Of a stretch of 29,933 bases of DNA, positions 23,386 to 29,807 are shown in pieces. A program made the position numbers and the translations under genes. Below the pieces are notes generated by a model. The model searched no databases. It worked only from the letters and a program-made list of their open reading frames with translations, and was not told the DNA's origin. Position 1 is the first letter of the stretch; each line of letters starts with the position of its first letter. Source of the DNA: a virus; IMG/VR virus record IMGVR_UViG_3300035670_000967, positions 1-29,933 of that record; one strand, 5' to 3'.

Positions 23386-24873
23386 ATGTCAACAAGTATT
23401 AAAATTAAACGAAGCCAGAGTACCGCTACTCCGACGTCTCTAGATAGTGGCGAGTTGGCGTTTACGTCAAATGGTGATATTCTCTATATCGGTTCACCAA
23501 ACTCAAATACAGTTACACCAATTGGTGGTAAACGATATCCTGGCGTTCTAACTGCAAACCAAGCACTGGTCGCAAACTCAACTAGTTACCTTGATGTTAT
23601 TAAAACTGCTAATTTGTACATCAATGAGTTTACAGTAAATGCAATCAATGCAATTGCAAATACAACACATCTTGGTGCTGCTTCTAATAATGAATTAACT
23701 ACTACTTGGGCAGTAAAGACATACGTTGATTCGTCTATCTCATATACCGTAACATCTGGATCATCAAATGCACAAGTACTATTCAACAATTCGGGAATTG
23801 TTGGTGGCGATGCTGGATTAACATATAATGCTTCAACTGATACGTTAACTGCTGGTAATTTTTCTGGCAATGGTGCTTTGGTTACATCTGTTGATGCTGC
23901 TACTGTTGGTGGTAATACTGCTACTACATTACGCAATTATTCTGATACAATGGCAGGAACTGCGTATACAAACGCTGCGTCATATGCTGATACAAAAGCA
24001 TCACAAGCGTATTCAAATGCTGTTGCATATGCCGCTTCAAACACTTACGTCAATACAACATTTGCCCCAAAAGCCTCACCAACTTTTACTGGACTGATTA
24101 CTGCTCCAGACGTTACAATTAATGGTAATACAATTATTGGTTCTGATGGTGCTGATTCTGTAATTGTTAATGCATTGGTATCCAGTAATGTTATGCCAAT
24201 TGCAAATAACACTTACCATATTGGTAACAATTCTTTACGATGGGCACAAGTTCATACTGCAAATGTTCACTCAGTTTCTGGTAACTTTGATGGTGACGTT
24301 CAAATTGCTGGTGACTTGACTGTTGCTGGTAATCTTGTTACTACAGATGTACAGTCAGTAATTGTTTCAGATCCAATGATCTACCTGGCTGGTAACAATT
24401 ACTCTTCAGATCTGGTTGACATTGGTATTGCTGCTAACTATAATGATGGAGTGACAAATAGACATACAGGTTTCTTCCGAGATGCTTCGGATGGTGGCAA
24501 GTGGAAATTATTTTATAACTTAACCCAAGAATTATCTGGCAATAATTATGTTGATGTTTTAGATGCAACTTATGAAACAGCAACTTTACAAGCATACCTA
24601 GATTCTGGTGCTCTATTAACAAGCTCAAACTCACTTGCTATTACGGCAAACTCAACTGTATCAGTTTCAATTACTGCCAACACAGTTGCATTGGCAACTG
24701 CTCTTGCTGGAACATCAGGTGGTACTGGTAGAGCAACAACTACTAGCCAATCATTGCTTGTTGGTAATACTTCTAATGGTTATGACGTGTTAACATTAGG
24801 AACAACTGGTCATGTATTGCAATCTAATGGATCGGCATTGGTTTATGATACTCTGGATGGAGGTTCATTTTAG
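23386..24873 (+). CDS. Tail fiber protein with GELA-type N-terminal domain and DGGSF end
   Basis: A 495-residue fiber protein. The N-terminus KIKRSQSTATPTSLDSGELA, then DILYIGSPN, is the widespread fiber-start domain (IKRS...TP..L..GELA.N..D..LYIG). Residues 180-230 are Ala-, Tyr- and Asn-rich (YADTKASQAYSNAVAYAASN), a likely helical or coiled trimer region. Residues about 265-395 hold the module seen in many cyanophage fibers: IGNNSLRWAQVHTANVHSVS, DVQIAGDLTVAGNLV, then DIGIAANYNDG...TGFFRDASDGGKWKLFYNL. The C-terminal GGTGRATTTSQSLLVGN and TTGHVLQSNGSALVYDTLDG repeats end in DGGSF. Ribosome site AGAGGA lies 7 bases before the ATG. The second endonuclease gene follows. Confidence 0.8.
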   Translation: MSTSIKIKRSQSTATPTSLDSGELAFTSNGDILYIGSPNSNTVTPIGGKRYPGVLTANQALVANSTSYLDVIKTANLYINEFTVNAINAIANTTHLGAASNNELTTTWAVKTYVDSSISYTVTSGSSNAQVLFNNSGIVGGDAGLTYNASTDTLTAGNFSGNGALVTSVDAATVGGNTATTLRNYSDTMAGTAYTNAASYADTKASQAYSNAVAYAASNTYVNTTFAPKASPTFTGLITAPDVTINGNTIIGSDGADSVIVNALVSSNVMPIANNTYHIGNNSLRWAQVHTANVHSVSGNFDGDVQIAGDLTVAGNLVTTDVQSVIVSDPMIYLAGNNYSSDLVDIGIAANYNDGVTNRHTGFFRDASDGGKWKLFYNLTQELSGNNYVDVLDATYETATLQAYLDSGALLTSSNSLAITANSTVSVSITANTVALATALAGTSGGTGRATTTSQSLLVGNTSNGYDVLTLGTTGHVLQSNGSALVYDTLDGGSF

Positions 24874-24888
24874 GGACCCAATTTACCA

Positions 24889-24896
24889 TATAAATA
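24889..24896 (+). promoter_or_regulatory. T4-type late promoter (TATAAATA)
   Basis: A perfect TATAAATA followed by GTCT, 15 bases after the fiber stop and 34 bases before the endonuclease ATG. The 12 bases TATAAATAGTCT are identical to those at 12110. Confidence 0.65.
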
Positions 24897-24924
24897 GTCT
24901 TTGAGAGTAACACTAGAGGAGACT
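24896..24924 (+). promoter_or_regulatory. Hairpin able to hide the second endonuclease ribosome site
   Basis: Bases 24896-24902 (AGTCTTT) can pair with 24918-24924 (GGAGACT): five Watson-Crick pairs plus two G-U, with a 15-base loop. The 3' arm is identical to that at 12134 and includes the GGAG ribosome site, 9 bases before the ATG at 24931. The 5' arm differs by one base (T for C), converted to a G-U pair. A late transcript starting near 24902 would lose the 5' arm. Confidence 0.5.
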
Positions 24925-24930
24925 GTTTAT

Positions 24931-25689
24931 ATGCAAGAAAAGTATGGATTCGTATATATTTGGTATGATAAGAAACATAAAAGATATTATGTTGGAAGCC
25001 ACTGGGGAACAGAAAATGATGGATATATTTGTTCTTCAAGGTGGATGAGGAAATCTTATAAAAGAAGACCAAATGATTTCAAACGACGTACTATCAAAAA
25101 AGTTTATGATAGAAAAACTTTGTTGATTGAAGAACATAACTATTTGTCTATGATGAAGGACGATGAATTAGGAAAAAAATATTATAATTTAACAAATCAT
25201 TTAAATGGTCATTGGTCTACTGATGATAATTTATTTTTAACAGTTGGTGAAAAAATATCCAGATCTCACAAAAGTAATCCAAACTGGGGATCGTGGTCAA
25301 TTGGAAAAGTGGTTTCAGAAGAAACTAAACAAAAGTTGCGTGAAGCTAATAAAAAGCAGTTTGAAGATGATGAACAAAGGCAAATGAGACGCAAGAAGTC
25401 GTTAGAGTTGTGGAATGATCCAGAGTATAGAAAAACAAATACTGAAAATAAAAAAGGCAAGAAACAGTCTCAGGAAACTATACAGAAAAGAAAAGATTCT
25501 ATAAAGGAAAGAAGAAAAACAACTCCGCCTAAGCAGAGACCACCAAAGTCAGAACAAGAAAAACAAAGAATATCTTTGATGACAAAAGGAACTATTTGGA
25601 TTAATAATGGAATTAAAAATAAGAGAATAAATAAAGATCATGTAATGCCAGATGGTTACTGTTTAGGCAAATTACCATACAGAAAGTGA
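24931..25689 (+). CDS. GIY-YIG homing endonuclease, second copy
   Basis: A 252-residue paralogue of the gene at 12146; both begin MQEKYGFVYIWYD. The ATG at 24931 is chosen over an in-frame TTG at 24901 because it has GGAG 9 bases upstream and matches the paralogue's start. The GIY-YIG domain is residues 1-95 (FVYIWYDKKHKRYYVGSHWG; KTLLIEEHNYLSMMKDDELG). After it come NUMOD3-like segments (VVSEETKQKLREANKKQFED; QSQETIQKRKDS) and a Lys/Arg-rich tail with a final TKGTIWINNGIKNKRI module that is found at the end of some phage endonucleases. It is free-standing between two structural genes. The N-terminal halves are clearly related to the first copy while the C-terminal DNA-binding parts differ, suggesting different target sites. 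Confidence 0.9.
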   Translation: MQEKYGFVYIWYDKKHKRYYVGSHWGTENDGYICSSRWMRKSYKRRPNDFKRRTIKKVYDRKTLLIEEHNYLSMMKDDELGKKYYNLTNHLNGHWSTDDNLFLTVGEKISRSHKSNPNWGSWSIGKVVSEETKQKLREANKKQFEDDEQRQMRRKKSLELWNDPEYRKTNTENKKGKKQSQETIQKRKDSIKERRKTTPPKQRPPKSEQEKQRISLMTKGTIWINNGIKNKRINKDHVMPDGYCLGKLPYRK

Positions 25690-25722
25690 TTTGTACACTT
25701 ATTAATTTGAAAGGAATTGATT

Positions 25723-26196
25723 GTGGTAGAAGAGAATAATGAAAAAGAGCGATATACATTAGCATATATTCAACAGCAAGAGCGTCATATTATGGACGCC
25801 TTGCGTGAAAAGTTTAATTTACAAATTCAAATGAACAATCTTGCTGAAACGGCAGAACAGTTCAAGCGAATGTATAATGAATCGCAAAATGAAGTTGCTA
25901 AACAGAATGAACTATTAAGACAGGCTACAACTTCGATTGAGAAGTTGACCAAAGATTTAAAGATCTGCGAGAATGTCAGTGAAGATAGAATGAAATTGAT
26001 TAGCCAGTTGAATCAGGCAACAATTGATTTTGATAATTTGAAAACTGTTCATTCTTCGGCTCAGAAAGAAATTGAACGACTAAACAACGAATTGAATGAG
26101 ATGTACACAGCTCAATCTAAGTCAGTTGACGTTATTAACGAAACAGCAGTTAAGAAGTCGAAACCAAAGAAAGTGATTGAGGACGATACGTTTTAA
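25723..26196 (+). CDS. Coiled-coil protein of unknown function, acidic aromatic C-terminus
   Basis: A 157-residue protein. I take the GTG at 25723, which has AAAGGAA 8 bases upstream, rather than the TTG at 25717. Almost the whole length is predicted helix with heptad repeats (QMNNLAETAEQFKRMYNESQ; ATTSIEKLTKDLKICENVSE; SSAQKEIERLNNELNEMYTA). A short polar linker and Lys-rich stretch (KKSKPKK) follow, and the chain ends VIEDDTF. The acidic-plus-Phe ending resembles the DGGSF and DGGQF endings of neighbouring proteins. There is no signal peptide. Its position just before the S74 fiber gene suggests a fiber assembly factor or chaperone, but that is inference from context alone. Confidence 0.65.
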   Translation: MVEENNEKERYTLAYIQQQERHIMDALREKFNLQIQMNNLAETAEQFKRMYNESQNEVAKQNELLRQATTSIEKLTKDLKICENVSEDRMKLISQLNQATIDFDNLKTVHSSAQKEIERLNNELNEMYTAQSKSVDVINETAVKKSKPKKVIEDDTF

Positions 26197-26207
26197 TAAC
26201 AAGTAGT

Positions 26208-26223
26208 ACCGATATATATCGGT
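26208..26223 (+). promoter_or_regulatory. Perfect 16-bp palindrome between genes
   Basis: ACCGATATATATCGGT is perfectly self-complementary. It lies 12 bases after the stop of the coiled-coil gene and 19 bases before the fiber ATG at 26243. It could be a protein-binding operator or a short AT-centred stem. The stem is not followed by a T run, so a rho-independent terminator is unlikely. Function not established. Confidence 0.5.
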
Positions 26224-26242
26224 CATAAGGAGAATATGCCAT

Positions 26243-28069
26243 ATGGCAGGGACAACGTTTCAATTAAAACGGTCTTCTGTGGCCGGAAAGGTTCCTAATA
26301 CATCAACATTGAGTATTGGTGAGCTTGGAATAAATCTAACAGATCAAAAATTATACTCATCAAATGGAACTGGTGTATTTGAACTTGGTGCAAACTTAAC
26401 CAATCTTACTGTTGGTAGCATAAAGGCAAATGGATCTTATGGCAATTCAGGTCAAGTTCTGACTTCTAATGGTACTGTTGCATATTGGGCCAATGGGGCA
26501 TCCGCTGGTGCAGCTAGAATATATTCTATAACTACCGTTTCAGGCACGCAAAACACATTTACAACTTCCGAGCAATTTGTTTCCGGTACAGTCGATGTTT
26601 ATCTGAATGGCGTTCACCTATCCAATTCTGAATATGCAGAAGTCAATTCTACAGCAATTCAATTAACATCCGATGCAACAAACGGGGCAATTGTAGAAGT
26701 TTCTGGTTGGGTAACGATCAATACTTTAGTTGCTGGGGCAAATACAACTATACAATTTAATGATTCTGGATTTATAAACTCTTCACCAACATTCACTTGG
26801 AATAAGAGTTCAGAAAGGTTAACTGTTGGTAATTCTTCTGTTAATTCCACTGTTAACTCGACTTCTATTTCTATTGGTTCAAACAATTTGACTGTTGGAA
26901 CCTCTGCTTATTTTGTTTCTAATGGTAATGTTGGTATTGGTACAAGTTCTCCTTCCTACCTTTTAAGTATCGAAAATTCATCCACTGATGCTAATTATTA
27001 TGCTGGTCGTTTCTATTCTGTTGCTAACCCAGCTAACACATCAATTACACATATTCGTATTGAAAAAGGAAATGGTTATGGAGGTACTGTTGGAGGCTAT
27101 ATAAATCAAGGTGTTGGCAGTGGTTTAGTATTTTCCACATTAAATGGAGGAACTCTTAGTAATGCAGTTTGGGTAAATAATTCTGGTAATGTTGGTATTG
27201 GTACTAGTTCTCCCTCACAAAAAATAGAAGTTTATGATGGCAATATTCAAACTACAAGTACTGCTGGATCATATGTTCGACTTGTTAGAGGTGATGTTAA
27301 TGGTGCTTTACTCCAATTAAATCGTGGAGGAAGTGCTAATCAAAATGCGTATTTCGGTCAATATCAAGGCAGTTTATACATTAAAAATTTAGATAGCGGT
27401 TCTACTATATTCACTAATACAACTGGTGACACAGAACGAATGAGAATCACTTCTGCTGGCAATATTGGTATTGGTACAAGTTCTCCAGCAACTAAATTTC
27501 ATGTATCTGGTAGTGATAACATAACATCCGTTTTATTTTCAGGAAATACTCGTGCAGTTAGATTTTTTACAGATACCAATGGTACCACCTTAGAAGGTGT
27601 TGACAATACTGGATTTACGACATATCAGCCACTTACTATTGGCGGATCAATAGTTACTTTTACCATTAATGGCTCAGAAAAAATGAGACTCACTTCTGCT
27701 GGTAATGTTGGTATTGGTAACAGTTCTCCATCATATCCACTTGATGTTAATGGAAATATAAACTCATCAAATACAGTATTTGCAGTTCATTTTGATAACG
27801 TGTCAGACATCTCATTGAAAGACAATATATCACCACTAACAAACACAAAAGAAACTATCAATCAATTAAACCCAGTCTCATTTAATTGGAAAAGTTCTGG
27901 TGAAAAGTCATATGGACTAATCGCACAAGATGTTGAACAAATCCTTCCAACAATCGTCCATTCAAAATCTGATGGAACCAAAACAGTCAACTATATAGAA
28001 ATAATAGCATTCTTGATTGCAGCAGTAAAAGACCTACAGCAGCAAATTGATGATATAAAAATGAAATAA
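26243..28069 (+). CDS. Tail fiber with C-terminal S74 self-cleaving chaperone domain
   Basis: A 608-residue fiber protein. Residues 1-50 (FQLKRSSVAGKVPNTSTLSI then GELGINLTDQKLYSSNG) are the same GELA/GELG attachment domain as in the 23386 protein. GNSSVNSTVNSTS occurs at bases 26830-26868. Four GNVGIG(T/N)SSPS units lie at residues 228, 315, 406 and 487. Residues 521-608 are an intramolecular chaperone of the peptidase S74 family, which trims itself off after the fiber trimer folds: Ser521-Asp522-Ile-Ser-Leu-Lys526-Asp-Asn matches the Ser-Asp...Lys active site, and LNPVSFNWKSSGEKSYGLIA, then QDVEQILPTIV and a C-terminal coiled coil follow. Cleavage would occur just before Ser521. The ATG at 26243 has AAGGAGA 9 bases upstream. 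The third endonuclease gene follows. Confidence 0.85.
   Translation: MAGTTFQLKRSSVAGKVPNTSTLSIGELGINLTDQKLYSSNGTGVFELGANLTNLTVGSIKANGSYGNSGQVLTSNGTVAYWANGASAGAARIYSITTVSGTQNTFTTSEQFVSGTVDVYLNGVHLSNSEYAEVNSTAIQLTSDATNGAIVEVSGWVTINTLVAGANTTIQFNDSGFINSSPTFTWNKSSERLTVGNSSVNSTVNSTSISIGSNNLTVGTSAYFVSNGNVGIGTSSPSYLLSIENSSTDANYYAGRFYSVANPANTSITHIRIEKGNGYGGTVGGYINQGVGSGLVFSTLNGGTLSNAVWVNNSGNVGIGTSSPSQKIEVYDGNIQTTSTAGSYVRLVRGDVNGALLQLNRGGSANQNAYFGQYQGSLYIKNLDSGSTIFTNTTGDTERMRITSAGNIGIGTSSPATKFHVSGSDNITSVLFSGNTRAVRFFTDTNGTTLEGVDNTGFTTYQPLTIGGSIVTFTINGSEKMRLTSAGNVGIGNSSPSYPLDVNGNINSSNTVFAVHFDNVSDISLKDNISPLTNTKETINQLNPVSFNWKSSGEKSYGLIAQDVEQILPTIVHSKSDGTKTVNYIEIIAFLIAAVKDLQQQIDDIKMK
26924..27736 (+). repeat. 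Four GNVGIGTSSPS repeats in the S74 fiber
   Basis: Short conserved units begin at 26924, 27185, 27458 and 27701, spaced 261, 273 and 243 bases. Each is preceded by an (S/N)(A/S)GN segment. They mark repeating shaft domains of about 80-90 residues. Confidence 0.8.
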
Positions 28070-28077
28070 TATAAATA
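28070..28077 (+). promoter_or_regulatory. T4-type late promoter (TATAAATA)
   Basis: A perfect TATAAATA directly after the stop of the S74 fiber gene. It is followed by G as at the other three intergenic boxes, and lies upstream of the third endonuclease gene. Confidence 0.6.
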
Positions 28078-28087
28078 GATATGTAAT

Positions 28088-28117
28088 GTGGTTCACGAGA
28101 TTGCAGTCTCCAACCAC
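28088..28117 (+). promoter_or_regulatory. Stem-loop in the leader of the third endonuclease gene
   Basis: GTGGTT (28088-28093) pairs with AACCAC (28112-28117), and inside it GAGA (28097-28100) pairs with TCTC (28107-28110) around a TTGCAG loop. It lies just after the expected late transcription start (near 28083) and 27 bases before the ATG. It has no T tract. Confidence 0.45.
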
Positions 28118-28144
28118 TCTAATACTTACAGGGAGTATCAGCAT

Positions 28145-28717
28145 ATGTCTATTTATAAATCCAATTCATTAGAGTTCTATGTTTATGCATATCTTCGTAA
28201 AGATGGCACACCCTACTATATTGGTAAAGGTAAAGGCAATCGTGCTTTTACACAATATAGAACTAACAAACCACCAAAAGACAAATCTAGAATTGTTATA
28301 TGTGAATCTAATTTAACTGAACTTGGTGCATTTGCATTAGAGAGAAGACTTATAAAATGGCACGGTCGTAAAAATAATGGAACAGGAGTTCTTCATAACA
28401 GAACAGATGGGGGTGAAGGATGTTCTGGAATAATAATTTCAAATGAAACTAGAAAAAAAATGTCTGACAATAGAAAAGGAAAAAAACTTAATAAAATCAC
28501 CGTTGAAAAAATGGTAGAAACTAGAAGACAAAAAGGTTTATATACACATACAGACGAAGCGAAGAAGAAAATGTCCGAAAGTAAAAAGGGCAAACCAGGA
28601 AAACCGCATTCTGAAGAAACCAAAAGAAAAATTTCAGAATGGAATAAAGGAAAAATAGTAAGTAAAGAAACCAGAGAAAAAATATCTTCAATTGTAAAAG
28701 AACGCAAAAAAAAGTAA
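28145..28717 (+). CDS. GIY-YIG homing endonuclease with NUMOD3 repeats, third copy
   Basis: A 190-residue endonuclease. The ATG at 28145 has GGGAG 9 bases upstream; an in-frame GTG at 28088 lacks a ribosome site and lies in a hairpin. GIY-YIG domain: [20 protein letters not shown], then KGNRAFTQY, with the conserved [12 protein letters not shown] region and [10 protein letters not shown] at about residues 65-98. NUMOD3 repeats follow: [57 protein letters not shown]. It belongs to the longer PYYIGKGKG subgroup and is not a close paralogue of the genes at 12146 and 24931. It ends in a basic Lys run. It sits directly between a fiber gene and the small gene at 28780, with perfect late promoter boxes on both sides. 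Confidence 0.9.
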   Translation: MSIYKSNSLEFYVYAYLRKDGTPYYIGKGKGNRAFTQYRTNKPPKDKSRIVICESNLTELGAFALERRLIKWHGRKNNGTGVLHNRTDGGEGCSGIIISNETRKKMSDNRKGKKLNKITVEKMVETRRQKGLYTHTDEAKKKMSESKKGKPGKPHSEETKRKISEWNKGKIVSKETREKISSIVKERKKK

Positions 28718-28725
28718 TATAAATA
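28718..28725 (+). promoter_or_regulatory. T4-type late promoter (TATAAATA)
   Basis: A perfect TATAAATA, starting one base after the endonuclease stop and 54 bases before the next ATG. It probably drives the genes at 28780 and beyond late in infection. Confidence 0.6.
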
Positions 28726-28750
28726 GTAAGTAACCCGAAACGCCGTTTAG

Positions 28751-28779
28751 TATCTTTTTTAAGAAAGGAATCGAAGATA
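28751..28779 (+). promoter_or_regulatory. Possible stem-loop holding the ribosome site of the 28780 gene
   Basis: TATCTT (28751-28756) can pair with AAGATA (28774-28779), leaving the AAAGGAA ribosome site (28764-28770) in the loop directly before the ATG. The stem is AT-rich and six pairs long, so it is weak. Confidence 0.3.
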
Positions 28780-29097
28780 ATGGCTAAATACGAAACAACT
28801 AAAACACTAAAGAAAGCTCAACCAACAGTACGTACAGCAGACAATGTTGTAAAACAATGGGACATCGAAGTTATCTATTCTCATACAAATGCTGATGGTA
28901 AAACATGGACTCGTGCCTATCCACACACAGAAGACGTTGAATATCTCAACAAAACAACTTCGGGATTTACAAAAGCAGAATTGATTGGTTTCATGCCATC
29001 CAACATGGACACAATCTTTGATGCCCATTATGATGCTCACAATACTCCACCAACAGAAGAAAGAGTATCAAATTTCAATCTAAATGATTTGCAATAA
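28780..29097 (+). CDS. Small protein of unknown function near the fiber cluster
   Basis: A 105-residue soluble protein with no recognised family. The first 20 residues are Lys- and Thr-rich (AKYETTKTLKKAQPTVRTAD). The core has KQWDIEVIYSHTNADGKTWT, then RAYPHTEDVEYLN, and a helical SGFTKAELIGFMPSNMDTIF. It ends in a polar tail with NFNLNDLQ. No signal peptide, membrane segment or catalytic motif is visible. A good AAAGGAA ribosome site and an upstream late promoter support expression. The glycosyltransferase gene starts 14 bases after its stop, so the two are probably co-expressed. A structural or fiber-assembly role is only suggested by position. Confidence 0.65.
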   Translation: MAKYETTKTLKKAQPTVRTADNVVKQWDIEVIYSHTNADGKTWTRAYPHTEDVEYLNKTTSGFTKAELIGFMPSNMDTIFDAHYDAHNTPPTEERVSNFNLNDLQ

Positions 29098-29111
29098 AAA
29101 GGTGAATGATT

Positions 29112-29795
29112 ATGGAACAGAATGAACAAGAAGCTCAGAAAATGAGAACTGTTATGCTTGCTTCACCATGTTATGATGGTAAAGTAGATGTATGGCATGT
29201 TGCAGCACTTGCAGAAACTTGCAAGATTGGTCTGGCAAATGGAATCAATGTAATCCCAATCTATATGTCATTTGATGCTCTGGTTCAAAGAGCAAGAAAT
29301 GATATTGTTAAAATGGCAGTTGATTTGGATGTTGATGATTTATTTTTCATTGACACAGATCAGGATTGGAATCCACAGGATTTCTTTCGCATGTTGAATC
29401 ATGATGTTGGTGTTGTTGGAGCACCGGTTCCCAAGAAATCAGATATCGAACAGTATAACGTAAAATTACTTGGTGATTTTATTGTTGAAGATAATGGTCT
29501 GGTATCTGTTGATGGTGTTGGTACTGGAATGATGAGGATTCGTAAAGACGTTTTGAAGAAAGTGTATGAAGCATCTGAAGAATATAAAGAACCTCATAAA
29601 GAACAGCCAACCAAGAATGTATTTGAAGTCAAGGTTGTTGATGGTCAATTGATGTCAGAGGACATTGTTTTCTGTGACAAAGTAAAGACTGTTGGTGAGA
29701 AAGTATATATTGATCCACTTATTAATTGTGGTCACTCTGGTTCCAAGAGATGGGTTGGAAACTTCTATCAATGGATTAAATTACTTAGGAGATAA
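29112..29795 (+). CDS. GT-A-fold glycosyltransferase-like protein
   Basis: A 227-residue protein resembling small phage glycosyltransferases. The N-terminal fold begins RTVMLASPCYDGKVDVWHVA with SFDALVQRARNDIVKMAVDL. The metal- and sugar-nucleotide-binding acidic motif follows as DDLFFIDTDQDWNPQDFFRM, with Asp81-Thr-Asp83 as the DxD. VGVVGAPVPKK and GTGMMRIRKDVLKK match the later strand and helix seen in these proteins, and the C-terminus has DPLINCGHSGSKRWVGNFYQ. The ATG at 29112 is preferred over the in-frame ATG at 29106 because AAAAGG ends 9 bases before it. Beside fiber genes it may decorate virion proteins or host surface sugars; the donor and acceptor are unknown. Confidence 0.75.
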   Translation: MEQNEQEAQKMRTVMLASPCYDGKVDVWHVAALAETCKIGLANGINVIPIYMSFDALVQRARNDIVKMAVDLDVDDLFFIDTDQDWNPQDFFRMLNHDVGVVGAPVPKKSDIEQYNVKLLGDFIVEDNGLVSVDGVGTGMMRIRKDVLKKVYEASEEYKEPHKEQPTKNVFEVKVVDGQLMSEDIVFCDKVKTVGEKVYIDPLINCGHSGSKRWVGNFYQWIKLLRR

Positions 29796-29807
29796 GGGTA
29801 AGTACCA

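Noticed and set aside
24901-24930. TTG start that would lengthen the second endonuclease by 10 residues
   Set aside because: It lies in the leader between promoter and ribosome site; the ATG at 24931 matches the paralogue's start and has GGAG at the right distance.
26236-26298. Earlier ATG just upstream of the S74 fiber start
   Set aside because: It is in another frame and stops after 20 codons, while the ATG at 26243 has good ribosome-site spacing and opens a known fiber domain.
26924-27736. Regularly spaced repeats considered as a CRISPR-like array
   Set aside because: They are in-frame GNVGIGTSSPS protein repeats in a fiber gene with variable spacing of 243-273 bases, and the DNA copies are not identical.
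28088-28144. GTG start that would lengthen the third endonuclease by 19 residues
   Set aside because: No ribosome site precedes it, it lies within a stem-loop, and GIY-YIG homology begins after the ATG at 28145.
28393-28707. A 104-residue minus-strand frame opposite the third endonuclease
   Set aside because: It is the reverse of the Lys-rich NUMOD3 repeats, giving a Phe/Ser-rich pseudo-membrane sequence; similar mirrors occur opposite the other two endonuclease genes.
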